A DNA stretch of 64,000 nucleotides from Streptomyces werraensis (GCA_014656175.1 BNBX01000014.1:1-64000); one strand, 5' to 3'. Counted from the first letter of the stretch, positions 1 through 9,031 are shown. Made by a program: numbers and translations. Notes: generated by a model not told the origin, from the letters alone.

Positions 1-113
1 GCCCCGACGAACGTGGTCTTGCCCACGCCGAAGCCACCCGCCACCACGATCTTCGCCGAGGTGGTCGCACGGCTCTCGGAGACCGTCCCGCCGCTAGAGC
101 TTGCGAAGTCCAC
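1..113 (-). CDS. cvnD: Conservon GTPase CvnD, N-terminal fragment cut by the window edge
   Basis: The minus strand opens at GTG 113 with VDFASSSGG and runs into the P-loop GGFGVGKTTFVGA, the G1 motif of the small Ras/MglA-like ATP/GTP-binding proteins that close Streptomyces conservons. Only about 37 residues lie in the window. Its start overlaps the end of cvnC by 20 nt, so the two are probably translationally coupled. The expected role is a membrane-associated GTPase switch downstream of the CvnA kinase. The call rests on the P-loop and on position as fourth gene of a cvnABCD set. Confidence 0.88.
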   Translation of the reverse strand, partial: MDFASSSGGTVSESRATTSAKIVVAGGFGVGKTTFVG

Positions 114-489
114 TGAGCACCCTTTCGAGCAGTGTCACGTCCGGGGCGCCTGTCGCCTCGTCGCCGCCCGGCTGGTGCACGGCGACGAGTCCCGCCTCCG
201 CCAGGTCCGCCACCAGGATCCGGGCGACGCCCAGCGGCATGTTGAGCAGTGCCGAGACCTCGGCGACCGACTTCACCTCTCGGCACAGGTGGCAGATGCG
301 CTGGTGCTCGGGAAGGAGCCCCATGAGCGCTGCCGGGTCGGCCGTCGTACTGATCAGTGCCTCGATGGCCAGCTGATAACGCGGCCTGGTCCGGCCGCCG
401 GTCATCGCGTACGGACGAACCAGCGGCTGGTCGCCCTCGTCCTCGTACGGCTCCGCGTACGGATCATGAGAGGCGGTGGGCGGGGTCAT
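94..489 (-). CDS. cvnC: Conservon DUF742 protein CvnC
   Basis: This is a 131-residue protein of the DUF742 family, the third member of the kinase-Roadblock-DUF742-GTPase conservons of actinomycetes. The conserved block (LVRPYAMTGGRTRP around residues 23-36, then a helix-turn-helix-like segment ending in a VADLAEAGLV-type helix) is present. No enzymatic motif is seen. DUF742 proteins are thought to be part of a membrane-bound heterocomplex with the other Cvn proteins; that is family knowledge, not visible here. It lies 111 nt downstream of cvnB and overlaps cvnD. Confidence 0.9.
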   Translation of the reverse strand: MTPPTASHDPYAEPYEDEGDQPLVRPYAMTGGRTRPRYQLAIEALISTTADPAALMGLLPEHQRICHLCREVKSVAEVSALLNMPLGVARILVADLAEAGLVAVHQPGGDEATGAPDVTLLERVLSGLRKL

Positions 490-600
490 GAATCCTCCGG
501 GCGGGACAGCAAGCGGTCAGTCAAGCTGTTTGATGGGGCCGGTGGGGGGAATTGTGGCGGCCGGACGGTGATTTGGTGAGACGGGTGGTGCCGGGGCCGT

Positions 601-1023
601 TCAGTGGAGCAGACTTCCCTGTAGCTCGGCGCGCAGGTCCGGGGTGAGGACCGCCCCCGCGCGGTCGACCAGGAGCGCCATCTCGTAGCCGACGAGGCCG
701 ATGTCGCACTCGGGGTGCGCGAGCACGGCGAGGGACGAGCCGTCGGAGACGGACATGAGGAAGAGGAACCCACGTTCCATCTCCACGACCGTCTGAGCGA
801 CGTTGCCGCCCTCGAAGATCCGAGAGGCGCCGGCCGTCAGGGAGGTCAGCCCCGAGGCGACGGCCGCGAGCTGGTCCGCGCGGTCGCGCGGGAAGCCCTC
901 GGAGAGCGCCAGGAGGAGACCGTCGGCGGACACGACGACGGTGTGGGACACACCTGGGGTGTTGTCCACGAAGTTGGTGATCAACCAGTTGAGGTTCTGT
1001 GCCGCCTGGCTCATCGGGCTCAA
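601..1023 (-). CDS. cvnB: Conservon Roadblock/LC7 protein CvnB
   Basis: This is a 140-residue Roadblock/LC7 domain protein (VSHTVVVSADGLLLA around residues 25-39, then the SLTAGASRIFEGG helix). In conservons it is thought to act with the GTPase CvnD, in the manner of MglB with MglA. Two starts are possible. TTG at 1023 follows the cvnA stop directly and has GGAG seven bases upstream. ATG at 1014 gives MSQAAQNLNWL but sits further from that purine tract. The TTG start is preferred on spacing. Only three residues separate the two. Confidence 0.92.
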   Translation of the reverse strand: MSPMSQAAQNLNWLITNFVDNTPGVSHTVVVSADGLLLALSEGFPRDRADQLAAVASGLTSLTAGASRIFEGGNVAQTVVEMERGFLFLMSVSDGSSLAVLAHPECDIGLVGYEMALLVDRAGAVLTPDLRAELQGSLLH

Positions 1024-4000
1024 CTAACGCTCCTGCTGGTGAGTGGGCCGCGGGAAGCTGCCGGTCTGTGCGGACCCGGCCTGACGACCCTGTGCGATAC
1101 CCCGACGGAGATTGGTCAGCCGGCCGCGCACGTCATCGGGGGCGCGCGAAACCTGAGGACCGCTCTGGTGGTTCTGCTGCTGAGCCGTGCCCGGGACGAG
1201 GTTCGCCTTGGGCACCCGGCGCGGCAGGCCGGAGGTGGTGACGCCGCCCGCGGCCGGCTTGCGGACGCGTTCGGCCTGCTTGACGAGCTCGTCGTTGGGC
1301 GAGCTGCGCCAGGCGGCGTTGGACCGCTGCGAGCCGGTCGGGCTCTGCGGTTGCGGGGACTGCTGCTGCGGCTGCTGCGGGGCGGCCGGCGCGGAGCCGT
1401 TGCCCTGCTCCTGCGCACCGCCCTGGCCACCGCGGAACCAGTTGGTCTCCAGCGTGTCGTACAGCGGCGTACGGCCGTCGCCCGGGCCGGAGGCCGGGGG
1501 CAGCGCCCACTGGTCGGACGGCTGGCGCTGCTCCTGCTGCTGCGGGACCGCCTGCGGACGCGGGGGGACGGGGCCGGAGCCGTGCGTGCCGTTCACCCGC
1601 GGACGCTCGAACTGGCCCGTGTTCGCCGGGTCGGAGCCCGGGCGGCCGGGCAGTGCGTACTGGCCGGTGCCGTTGTCCTGGCCCGGGGCCGCGTACTGGC
1701 CGGTGCCGTTGTCCTGGCCCGGGACCGGGTACTGGCCGGTGCCGTTGTCGTAGCCCTGCGCGGAGGGGAACTGGCCCGTGTGGGCCGGGTTCTGCGCGCC
1801 GGGACGGCCGCCCTGCGGGGCGCCGAAGATGTCACCGCGGACGAACTGGCCCGTGGCCGGAGCGCCGGGACGGCCGTACTGGCCGGTGTCCTGGCCGGGC
1901 GCCTGCTGCTGTTCGTCGAACCGGGGGATCTCCGCCGTGGCGCCGGGACCCTGACGGTCGTCGAAGCGCGGCATCGCGGCGGTGCGGGAGACGTCCGGCT
2001 CGTCGTGGCCGCGCGGGGCGTCCATCGAGGGGCGCGGCGCCGGCGGCCGGGCGTTGTCGTCGCTCCAGCTCGGCGTGCGCTGCTGCTGGTCGCCGCCCGG
2101 CAGTTCCGGACGGTCGCCGCCGCGCGGGGGGAGCTGGGGACGGCGTCCGCGCTCGGGGCCGTTGCCCCGCTGCGGCGGCACCTGGCCCTGGTTGCCGGGC
2201 GCGGCCTGCGGGGCGTTCGGGCCCTGCTGCTGTCCGAAGCCGGCGCCCGCCGGCGCGGGACGGCCCTGCGGGGGAGCGGAAGGAGCGCCCTGGTCGAAGA
2301 GCGAAGGAGTCTGGTTGCCCGCCGACGGTCCCTGCGGTCCCCGGCCGCCGGGACGGCCCGAGCCGTCCCGCCCGGGCAGCGCGGCCCGCGGGCCCTGGCC
2401 GGCCCCGAGGCGCCCGCCGGGCGCACCCGCGCCGAGCGGACCGCCGCCGGACTGGCCGGCCCCGGCGGAGCGCCGCGCGGCGGCGGCGCCCGCGGCGGCC
2501 TGCGCTGCGGCCGGACCGCCCGCGCCACCCGGCTGACCGGGCTTGCCCTGCGGCTTCTTGCCGCCCTGGGCGACGTCGACGGGCAGCATGACCAGCGCGG
2601 TCGTACCGCCGGAGTCGGACGGGCGCAGCTGGATGCGGATGCCGTGGCGCTGCGACAGACGGCCGACCACGAAGAGACCCATGCGGCGGGAGACGGAGAC
2701 GTCCACGGTGGGCGGCGAGGCGAGCCGCTCGTTGATCGCCGCGAGGTCCTCGGGGGACAGACCGATACCGGTGTCGTGGATCTCGATCAGGACCCGGCCG
2801 TCGGGCAGGGCGTGACCGGTGACCTTGACCTTGGTCTGCGGGGAGGAGAACGAGGTCGCGTTCTCCAGCAGCTCGGCGAGCAGGTGCACGAGGTCGTTGA
2901 CCACGCGGCCGGCCACCTCGGTGGTCGGCACGGCGGCCAGCTCGATGCGCTCGTACTGCTCCACCTCGGAGGCGGCGGCACGGAGCACGTCGACCAGGGG
3001 GACCGGGCGGGTCCACCGGCGGCCGGGCTCCTCACCCGCGAGAACGAGGAGGTTCTCACCGTTACGGCGCATGCGGGTCGCGAGGTGGTCCAGCTTGAAC
3101 AGCGAGGACAGCTGGTCCGGGTCGGCCTCGCGGGACTCGAGCTCGGAGATGAGCGACAGCTGGCGCTGGATCAGACCCTGGGAGCGGCGCGAGAGGTTGG
3201 TGAACATCGCGTTGACGTTGCCCCGCAGCAGAGCCTGCTCGGCGGCGAGACGGACCGCCTCGCGGTGCACGTCGTCGAACGCCGCGGCCACACGGCCGAT
3301 CTCGTCCCGGGAGTGCACACCGACCGACTCGACGGTGGTGTCGACGTCCTGCGGGTCCGACTCGGAGAGCTGCTTGACCAGGTCGGGCAGGCGCTCCTGG
3401 GCGACCTTGGTCGCGGTCTCCTCCAGGCGGCGCAGCGACCGGATCATGGACCGGGCCACGACGAAGGCGCCGACAAGGGACACACCGAGCACGAGGAGGA
3501 TCAGCGCACCGGAGATGATCGCGTCGCGCTCGGTGGCGCTGCGCAGCTCACGGGCCTTCTGTTCCATCTCCTCGAGCAGCGAGAGCTCGATGTTCTTCAT
3601 CTGCTGGATCTTGGTGGAGCTGTCGTCCAGCCAGTCACGGTAGGAGCGCGCGCCCACCGACTGCAGACCGAACTCGGAGGCCAGCGCGCGGCCGGCGTAC
3701 TCGTCGGTCGCCTTGATCGTGGTGTTGCCCTCTTCGATGGGCAGCAGCAGCTCGGCGGCGGGGTCCTCGCCGTAGATGCTCTTGAAGGCGCGGAGCTCGG
3801 ACTTCTGGCTCTCCAGGGCGGACTGCGCGTAGAGCCGGTCGTTCTCGTTGAGCTTGCCCTTGGTGGTGTTGCTGGCGGGCAGGGCCGCGGCCAGGACGGC
3901 GCGCTGGACCGACGCGTACTCCTTGGCGGAGGAGAAGGACGCCAGGGCACGCGTGCGCTGGATCATGTCGGGGTTGCTGGTCGCCTCCGCCATGTCCTGC

Positions 4001-4695
4001 GAGAGGTCGATCAGGTTCTCGATCAGGCGGTGGTAGCCCTCGACGGTCTGCGTGGAGTTGTTCTCCTGCTGGAACGCCGTGTTGCGGATCTTGGCGAGCT
4101 CGCTCAGGTCGCCGGCCAGCTGGACGAGGTTGTCGCGGACGCCCTTGAGGTTGCCGTCCTTGCTCGCCGAGTCGATCTCCTCGGAGCTGTCGAGGAAGTT
4201 CGACATCGCGCGGTCGGTCTTCTCGCGGTAGCCCTTGACCGAGAAGTCCGTGCCCTTGCCGCCGTGCGCGAGCGGACCGGCCGACTGGTCGCGCTCCTCC
4301 TGGAGCGCGTGCGCCAGCTCGGTGGCCTGCTTGGTCATGTCCGTCAGCAGCTTCATGTTGTCGAGCTGCTGGATGTCGTCCATCGACTGCTGGATACGCA
4401 GCGCGCCGAGCGAGGTGGCCGCGACCACCGGCAGCGCGAGCAGCGACACCAGACGGGTCGAGATCCGCCAGTTGCGCAGGGCTATTCGCGAACCCGGGCC
4501 GACCGGGCCGGCGGGGGCGGCCGGCGGGGTGGCCGGAGGTGCGGACGGCGCGCCGGGGCGCTCACCGCCGCCGGGCGGGGTCGGCCCCTGGCTCTGGGCG
4601 TGCTGGGGCGAGGAGCTGACGGCCTTGGGGCCAGTCCCGCCCTGCGGCTCCGGCTCCGCCGAAGCGCTGCCATCCCTCTTGAAACGTCCCTGCAC
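1024..4695 (-). CDS. cvnA: Conservon sensor histidine kinase-like protein CvnA with NIT-type sensor
   Basis: From GTG 4695 (VQGRFKRDG) the product is 1,223 residues. A basic, Pro-rich N-terminus is followed by a membrane segment near 80-100 and a helical extracytoplasmic region to about 390 resembling nitrate/nitrite-sensing NIT domains. A second membrane segment (ILLVLGVSLVGAFVV) and a HAMP-like linker come next. An HATPase follows at about 560-708, with N box LLAELLENAT, G1 DTGIG and G2 GLFVVGRL. The last 500 or so residues are Gly/Pro/Gln-rich and look disordered, with NGTGQY repeats. The open frame extends to 4896, but that part reads as non-coding, so the GTG is chosen. It heads the cvnABCD operon. 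Conservons influence development and antibiotic production in Streptomyces. Confidence 0.9.
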   Translation of the reverse strand: MQGRFKRDGSASAEPEPQGGTGPKAVSSSPQHAQSQGPTPPGGGERPGAPSAPPATPPAAPAGPVGPGSRIALRNWRISTRLVSLLALPVVAATSLGALRIQQSMDDIQQLDNMKLLTDMTKQATELAHALQEERDQSAGPLAHGGKGTDFSVKGYREKTDRAMSNFLDSSEEIDSASKDGNLKGVRDNLVQLAGDLSELAKIRNTAFQQENNSTQTVEGYHRLIENLIDLSQDMAEATSNPDMIQRTRALASFSSAKEYASVQRAVLAAALPASNTTKGKLNENDRLYAQSALESQKSELRAFKSIYGEDPAAELLLPIEEGNTTIKATDEYAGRALASEFGLQSVGARSYRDWLDDSSTKIQQMKNIELSLLEEMEQKARELRSATERDAIISGALILLVLGVSLVGAFVVARSMIRSLRRLEETATKVAQERLPDLVKQLSESDPQDVDTTVESVGVHSRDEIGRVAAAFDDVHREAVRLAAEQALLRGNVNAMFTNLSRRSQGLIQRQLSLISELESREADPDQLSSLFKLDHLATRMRRNGENLLVLAGEEPGRRWTRPVPLVDVLRAAASEVEQYERIELAAVPTTEVAGRVVNDLVHLLAELLENATSFSSPQTKVKVTGHALPDGRVLIEIHDTGIGLSPEDLAAINERLASPPTVDVSVSRRMGLFVVGRLSQRHGIRIQLRPSDSGGTTALVMLPVDVAQGGKKPQGKPGQPGGAGGPAAAQAAAGAAAARRSAGAGQSGGGPLGAGAPGGRLGAGQGPRAALPGRDGSGRPGGRGPQGPSAGNQTPSLFDQGAPSAPPQGRPAPAGAGFGQQQGPNAPQAAPGNQGQVPPQRGNGPERGRRPQLPPRGGDRPELPGGDQQQRTPSWSDDNARPPAPRPSMDAPRGHDEPDVSRTAAMPRFDDRQGPGATAEIPRFDEQQQAPGQDTGQYGRPGAPATGQFVRGDIFGAPQGGRPGAQNPAHTGQFPSAQGYDNGTGQYPVPGQDNGTGQYAAPGQDNGTGQYALPGRPGSDPANTGQFERPRVNGTHGSGPVPPRPQAVPQQQEQRQPSDQWALPPASGPGDGRTPLYDTLETNWFRGGQGGAQEQGNGSAPAAPQQPQQQSPQPQSPTGSQRSNAAWRSSPNDELVKQAERVRKPAAGGVTTSGLPRRVPKANLVPGTAQQQNHQSGPQVSRAPDDVRGRLTNLRRGIAQGRQAGSAQTGSFPRPTHQQER
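1655..1755 (-). repeat. 36-bp in-frame tandem repeat inside cvnA
   Basis: Three copies of a 36-bp unit begin at about 1658, 1694 and 1730 on the plus strand and encode (Y/Q)DNGTGQYxxPG on the minus strand. The unit keeps the reading frame, so copy-number changes would lengthen or shorten the disordered C-terminal tail of CvnA without breaking it. Related TGQF/TGQY motifs are scattered on either side. Confidence 0.85.
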
Positions 4696-5300
4696 TAGCG
4701 TCGCAACCTCTGAACCAGGCGCCCCTCCGCGTGAACGGAGAGGCACGGTGTCGGCGTCATAGGGGCGCCCTGAATACGCCCCCGTGGTGGTCGTGATTGT
4801 CCGGCGCCGGTTCCCCCATCTCGCCGCCACTCGGCGCGTGGTCGCGCCCCCTGTGCGCCGGCTCGATCCCTGCGGCGGTCCGTGAGATTCCAGCACAGTG
4901 CCGGATCTCCAACAAGGCCCGTGGGCTTACCCGTGACATACATGACACCGCGTGTCCGGCGTATCACCGGACGTAGAACGGGATCTTGTTCATTTAGGGC
5001 ATACCGTCCCGGACCGGCGAGGGTGGGGCGGTGTCCCAGTCGGCATGATCAGGAGCGGAATGGTCGCTTCAGGGGGTCAATGTCCGATTCCGGTCGTCGT
5101 CGCGCGCGCCCGGGATGCCCGGAATGTCAATCAGATCGTGAGCAAACTCACACCGAGATCACCGCTCCCCGCCCCAAGCCGCCGGGAATCGAATGTTTAG
5201 CCTGACGCTTTACAAGGACGGCAGAACTGACAACCCGCGCCCGTCCGGGGTTCTTCCTGGACCTCCGGGCGCCCGTGCACAGGACAGGGTCAAGTAAACA
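4696..5300. other. 605-bp divergent region between cvnA and a small gene
   Basis: No convincing gene is seen. The open frames on both strands lack a ribosome-binding site and Streptomyces-like codon use. The region should hold the cvn operon promoter (minus strand) and the promoter of the small gene at 5301. A short inverted repeat, GTGAG-caaa-CTCAC, lies at 5138-5151, and relatively A/T-rich stretches occur near 4980-5000 and 5190-5215. I could not assign hexamers with confidence. Confidence 0.5.
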
Positions 5301-5489
5301 GTGAAGACGACGACGATGTTCCACAAGATCGCCAACCCGCGGCGCACCACGCTCGCGCACCTCGACGGTGCCGACGATCTGCAGAAGCCGGTCCAGCAGG
5401 AGCACACCGTCGAACTCCCGGCCCAGACAGCCAACCCCAAGCGCACCGTCCTCATGGAGATCCCGGTCACGGCAGGCGCCGCGAACTGA
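5301..5489 (+). CDS. Small protein with a duplicated ANP(R/K)RTxL motif, function unknown
   Basis: This is a 62-residue protein from GTG 5301, with AGGACAGGG upstream; an internal ATG at 5316 is an alternative. I do not recognise the family. It has no cysteine, no signal peptide and no membrane segment. The visible structure is an internal duplication: ANPRRTTL at 11-18 and ANPKRTVL at 44-51, separated by an acidic/Gln-rich linker. It is divergent from the conservon and followed by a perfect 25-bp terminator, so it is a free-standing transcription unit. Location beside cvnA suggests, but does not show, a link to that signalling complex. Confidence 0.65.
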   Translation: MKTTTMFHKIANPRRTTLAHLDGADDLQKPVQQEHTVELPAQTANPKRTVLMEIPVTAGAAN

Positions 5490-5534
5490 CACAGGTCCAT
5501 ACGCGCGGCCGCCGCGAAACGCTCAACGCGCGCC

Positions 5535-5590
5535 GCGCACCGACGAGGGGCGCCCCACCGGCCGAGGTGGGGCGCCCCTCGTCGGTGCGC
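5535..5590 (+). terminator. Perfect 25-bp stem terminator
   Basis: Arms 5535-5559 and 5566-5590 are perfectly complementary around a 6-nt loop (GGCCGA). There is no U-tract, as is usual for Streptomyces. It separates the small gene at 5301 from the hydrolase-gltX operon. Confidence 0.85.
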
Positions 5591-5662
5591 CGGGCCGGGA
5601 CCCCTGCGCGTTAGCCTGGAGCGTCAGACTCCAGCCGCTTCAGTCAAGGGGACCAGCATCCC

Positions 5663-6448
5663 GTGCGCATCGCCAGATTCTCCATCGACGGGAACGTCGC
5701 CTTCGGCGCGGTCGAGGGCGAGAAGCAGGACGAGCTCGTCCTGGACATCATCAAGGGCATCCCGTTCGCGGACTTCGAGCTCTCCGGTACCAAGGTCCCG
5801 TTGAGCAAGGTCAGGCTGCTGCCCCCGGTGCTCCCCAACAAGGTGGTGGCCTTCGGGCGCAACTACGCGGACCACGTGAAGGAGATGGGCAACGAGGTGC
5901 CGGACGCCCCCTTCGCCTTCTTCAAGCCCGCCACCTCGGTCGTCGGCCCCGGCGACGAGATCCAGTACCCCTCCTTCTCGCAGGACGTGCACCACGAGGC
6001 CGAGCTCGCCGTGGTCATCGGCCGGCTCTGCCGCGAGGTCCCGCGCGAACGCGTCAAGGACGTGATCTTCGGCTACACCTGCGCCAACGACGTCACCGCG
6101 CGCGACGTCCAGAAGCGCGAGAAGCAGTGGGCCCGGGCCAAGGGCTTCGACACCTCCTGCCCGCTCGGCCCCTGGGTGGAGACGGACCTCGACATCGCCG
6201 CCGCGCAGGACCTGACGATCCAGCTCACGGTCAACGGCGGCCAGCGTCAGCTCGGCCGCACCAGCGAGATGATCCACTCCATCGAGGACCTGATCGTCAA
6301 CATCTCCGAGGCCATGACCCTGCTCCCGGGCGACGTCATCCTCACGGGCACCCCGGCTGGGGTCGGCCCCCTCCACGTCGGCGACGAGGTCGCCGTCACC
6401 ATCGAAGGCATCGGCACTCTCACCAACAAGGTTGTCAAGCGTGGCTAG
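5663..6448 (+). CDS. Fumarylacetoacetate hydrolase family protein
   Basis: A 261-residue FAH-superfamily protein starts at GTG 5663, with AAGGGGA upstream. The fold signatures are visible. [16 protein letters not shown] opens the catalytic domain. The metal-binding [11 protein letters not shown] carries the usual acidic ligands. [19 protein letters not shown] and the closing [10 protein letters not shown] turn complete the set. Family members hydrolyse C-C bonds of acylpyruvates, decarboxylate oxaloacetate or act on catabolic diketones; the substrate cannot be read from sequence. The stop overlaps the gltX start by 8 nt, so the two are co-transcribed, an arrangement I recall as common in Streptomyces. 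Confidence 0.9.
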   Translation: MRIARFSIDGNVAFGAVEGEKQDELVLDIIKGIPFADFELSGTKVPLSKVRLLPPVLPNKVVAFGRNYADHVKEMGNEVPDAPFAFFKPATSVVGPGDEIQYPSFSQDVHHEAELAVVIGRLCREVPRERVKDVIFGYTCANDVTARDVQKREKQWARAKGFDTSCPLGPWVETDLDIAAAQDLTIQLTVNGGQRQLGRTSEMIHSIEDLIVNISEAMTLLPGDVILTGTPAGVGPLHVGDEVAVTIEGIGTLTNKVVKRG

Positions 6449-7925
6449 CGCATCCGGCTCCTCCGTACGCGTCCGTTTCTGCCCCTCGCCCACCGGTAAC
6501 CCCCACGTGGGCCTGGTCCGCACCGCCCTGTTCAACTGGGCGTTCGCCAAGCACCACGGCGGCACCCTGGTCTTCCGCATCGAGGACACCGACGCGGCCC
6601 GCGACTCCGAGGAGTCCTACAACCAGCTGCTGGACTCCATGCGCTGGCTGGGCTTCGACTGGGACGAGGGTCCCGAGGTCGGCGGCCCGCACGCGCCGTA
6701 CCGTCAGTCGCAGCGCATGGACATCTACCAGGACGTCGCGCGCAAGCTCCTCGACGGCGGCCACGCCTACCACTGCTACTGCTCCCAGGAGGAGCTGGAC
6801 ACCCGCCGCGAGGCCGCCCGCGCCGCCGGCAGGCCGTCCGGCTACGACGGCCACTGCCGCGAGCTCACCGCCGCCCAGGTCGAGGAGTACAAGGCGCAGG
6901 GCCGCGAGCCGATCGTCCGCTTCCGGATGCCCGACGAGCCGATCACCTTCACCGACCTGGTCCGCGGCGAGATCACCTACCTGCCGGAGAACGTGCCGGA
7001 CTACGGCATCGTGCGCGCCAACGGCGCCCCGCTGTACACGCTGGTCAACCCGGTCGACGACGCCCTGATGGAGATCACCCACGTTCTGCGCGGCGAGGAC
7101 CTGCTCTCGTCCACCCCGCGCCAGATCGCGCTGTACAAGGCGCTGATCGAGCTGGGCGTCGCCAAGGAGATCCCCGTCTTCGGCCACCTGCCGTACGTGA
7201 TGGGCGAGGGCAACAAGAAGCTCTCCAAGCGCGACCCGCAGTCCTCGCTCAACCTCTACCGCGAGCGGGGCTTCCTGCCCGAGGGCCTGCTCAACTACCT
7301 GTCGCTGCTCGGCTGGTCGCTCTCCGCCGACCAGGACGTCTTCTCGATCGACGAGATGGTGGCCGCCTTCGACGTCACCGACGTCAACCCCAACCCGGCG
7401 CGCTTCGACCTCAAGAAGTGCGAGGCGATCAACGCCGACCACATCCGCATGCTCGACGTGAAGGACTTCGCCGAGCGCTGCCGCCCCTGGCTGCAGGCGC
7501 CCCACGCCCCCTGGGCGCCGGAGGCCTTCGACGAGACCAAGTGGCAGGCCGTCGCCCCGCACGCGCAGACCCGCCTCAAGGTGCTCTCCGAGATCACCGA
7601 CAACGTCGACTTCCTGTTCCTGCCGGAGCCGGTCTTCGACGAGGCGTCCTGGAACAAGGCGATGAAGGAGGGCTCCGACGCCCTGCTGCGCACCGCCCGG
7701 GAGAACCTGGCGGCCGCCGACTGGACCTCCGCCGAGTCGCTGAAGGAGGCCGTCCTGGCCGCCGGCGAGGCCCACGGCCTCAAGCTCGGCAAGGCCCAGG
7801 CCCCGGTCCGTGTCGCCGTCACCGGCCGCACGGTCGGCCTGCCGCTCTTCGAGTCCCTCGAGGTGCTGGGCAAGGAGAAGTCCCTGGCTCGGATCGACGC
7901 GGCCCTGGCGAGGCTCGCCGGCTGA
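6441..7925 (+). CDS. gltX: Glutamyl-tRNA synthetase
   Basis: This is a 494-residue class I aminoacyl-tRNA synthetase that charges tRNA-Glu. [21 protein letters not shown] carries the HIGH-equivalent (NPHVG) at the start of the Rossmann fold, and KKLSKRDPQ is the KMSKS loop. The C-terminal helical anticodon-binding part is complete. The start is taken as GTG 6441 with ACAAGG upstream, inside the end of the preceding gene; a TTG at 6432 would add three residues. Actinobacteria usually lack GlnRS, so this enzyme probably also mischarges tRNA-Gln for GatCAB. Three tRNA-Glu and two tRNA-Gln genes lie about 1-1.5 kb downstream. Confidence 0.96.
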   Translation: MASASGSSVRVRFCPSPTGNPHVGLVRTALFNWAFAKHHGGTLVFRIEDTDAARDSEESYNQLLDSMRWLGFDWDEGPEVGGPHAPYRQSQRMDIYQDVARKLLDGGHAYHCYCSQEELDTRREAARAAGRPSGYDGHCRELTAAQVEEYKAQGREPIVRFRMPDEPITFTDLVRGEITYLPENVPDYGIVRANGAPLYTLVNPVDDALMEITHVLRGEDLLSSTPRQIALYKALIELGVAKEIPVFGHLPYVMGEGNKKLSKRDPQSSLNLYRERGFLPEGLLNYLSLLGWSLSADQDVFSIDEMVAAFDVTDVNPNPARFDLKKCEAINADHIRMLDVKDFAERCRPWLQAPHAPWAPEAFDETKWQAVAPHAQTRLKVLSEITDNVDFLFLPEPVFDEASWNKAMKEGSDALLRTARENLAAADWTSAESLKEAVLAAGEAHGLKLGKAQAPVRVAVTGRTVGLPLFESLEVLGKEKSLARIDAALARLAG

Positions 7926-7942
7926 CCGCGCAACCGCCGCGC

Positions 7943-7978
7943 AGGGGCGGCTCCCGGAGATGTCCGGGGGCCGCCCCT
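7943..7978 (+). terminator. Hairpin after gltX
   Basis: Inverted arms AGGGGCGGC (7943-7951) and GCCGCCCCT (7970-7978) enclose a shorter inner CCGG pairing. The hairpin lies just after the gltX stop and before the HAD gene. Confidence 0.75.
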
Positions 7979-8011
7979 CGGCGTTCCCCGGTGCCCTCCG
8001 GCCCGTCCCGG

Positions 8012-8017
8012 TACCGT
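8012..8017 (+). promoter_or_regulatory. Candidate -10 element for a leaderless HAD transcript
   Basis: TACCGT (TANNNT form) ends 7 nt before ATG 8025, and no ribosome-binding site lies between. This spacing is what a leaderless transcript starting at the A of the ATG would need. No good -35 hexamer was identified. Confidence 0.35.
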
Positions 8018-8024
8018 CGGCGGC

Positions 8025-8756
8025 ATGGACATCCGCGCCGTGGTCTGGGACGTCGACGACACGCTGTTCGACTACACCTCCGCCGACCGTGAGGGCATGC
8101 GCGCCCATCTCGTCGCCGAGGGACTGCTCGCGGGGTACGGCTCCGTGGAGGAGGCGCTGGCGCGCTGGCGGGAGATCACCGACCAGCAGTGGGCGCGGTT
8201 CGCCGCAGGCGAGGTCGACTTCGAGACCCAGCGCCGCGACCGCACCCGGGTGTTCCTCGGGCGTGAGCTGACCGACGCCGAGGCGGACGAGTGGTTCGAC
8301 CGCTACCTGGTCCACTACGAGTCCGCCTGGAGCCTGTTCCCCGACGTGCTCCCCGTGCTGGACGCCCTCGCCGCCAGCCACCGCCACGCCGTGCTCTCCA
8401 ACTCCAGCCTGCACGTGCAGGACCGCAAGCTGCGGGTGCTCGGCGTGCACGACCGCTTCGAGGCGATCCTGTGCGCCGCCGAGCTGGGCGTCTCCAAGCC
8501 GGAGCCCGGCGCCTTCCTGGCCGCCTGCGACGCCCTCGCGCTGCCCCCGGAGCAGGTCGCCTACGTCGGGGACCACCCGGAGATCGACGGCCGGGGCGCC
8601 GCGGAGGCCGGGCTGCTCTCGGTGTGGATCGACCGCGCCGGCGCCCACGCCACCCTCGAACCGCCGGCCGGTCCGCGCCGCATCGCGTCCCTCGACGAAC
8701 TGCCCTCCCTGCTGCGTGGCGATACTCGTTTTGGAGCGTCGTCGTCCTTCAGGTAA
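8025..8756 (+). CDS. HAD-superfamily hydrolase
   Basis: A 243-residue haloacid-dehalogenase-like phosphohydrolase. All four motifs are present: I is VVWDVDDTLFDYTS near residue 5 (nucleophile Asp and acid Asp), II is LSNSS, III is the Lys in SKPEPGAF, and IV is GDHPEIDGRGAAEAGL. A helical cap lies between motifs I and II (subfamily I). Small phosphate esters are the usual substrates; the specific one is not predictable. There is no ribosome-binding site, and a TANNNT hexamer lies 7 nt upstream, so translation may be leaderless. Confidence 0.9.
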   Translation: MDIRAVVWDVDDTLFDYTSADREGMRAHLVAEGLLAGYGSVEEALARWREITDQQWARFAAGEVDFETQRRDRTRVFLGRELTDAEADEWFDRYLVHYESAWSLFPDVLPVLDALAASHRHAVLSNSSLHVQDRKLRVLGVHDRFEAILCAAELGVSKPEPGAFLAACDALALPPEQVAYVGDHPEIDGRGAAEAGLLSVWIDRAGAHATLEPPAGPRRIASLDELPSLLRGDTRFGASSSFR

Positions 8757-8847
8757 TGTTCTTCCTGCGCCGCGGGGAGCGGGCCGGAAGGCCGGAGCCC
8801 CGATGCGCAGAACTAGAACGAGATCCCCTCCGGGGCTTGCGTTCCAG

Positions 8848-8919
8848 TGGCCTATGGTGTAATTGGCAGCACGACTGATTCTGGTTCAGTTAGTCTTGGT
8901 TCGAGTCCAGGTAGGCCAG
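8848..8919 (+). tRNA. tRNA-Gln (CUG)
   Basis: This is a 72-nt cloverleaf. The acceptor stem TGGCCTA/TAGGCCA has the U1-A72 pair typical of bacterial tRNA-Gln, the anticodon is CTG, the T-loop is TTCGAGT and the discriminator is G. No CCA is encoded. It is the first gene of a five-tRNA array and differs from the second Gln copy by a compensatory acceptor pair. Confidence 0.97.
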
Positions 8920-8958
8920 CTCGCAGAGCTCATCTGCACCCGCGGATCACATCCGCAA

Positions 8959-9031
8959 GCCCCCGTTGTGTAGCGGCCTAGCACGCTGCCCTCTCAAGGC
9001 AGTAGCGCCGGTTCGAATCCGGTCGGGGGTA
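8959..9031 (+). tRNA. tRNA-Glu (CUC), copy 1
   Basis: This is a 73-nt cloverleaf with acceptor GCCCCCG/CGGGGGT, anticodon loop CTCTCAA (anticodon CTC), T-loop TTCGAAT and discriminator A. No CCA is encoded. The anticodon stem reads CTGCC/GGCAG, whereas the two other Glu copies read CCGCC/GGCGG. Confidence 0.97.

Noticed and set aside
715-4698. 1,327-codon plus-strand open frame
   Set aside because: It is antisense to cvnA, whose kinase motifs and codon use are clear. Long antisense frames are expected in DNA of this G+C content.
4952-5200. 82-codon frame upstream of the small gene at 5301
   Set aside because: Third-position base use is not Streptomyces-like, no ribosome-binding site is present, and it overlaps the likely cvnA/5301 promoter region.
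5210-5500. 96-codon minus-strand frame opposite the small gene
   Set aside because: The plus-strand gene has better codon bias, a duplicated motif and a correctly placed terminator.
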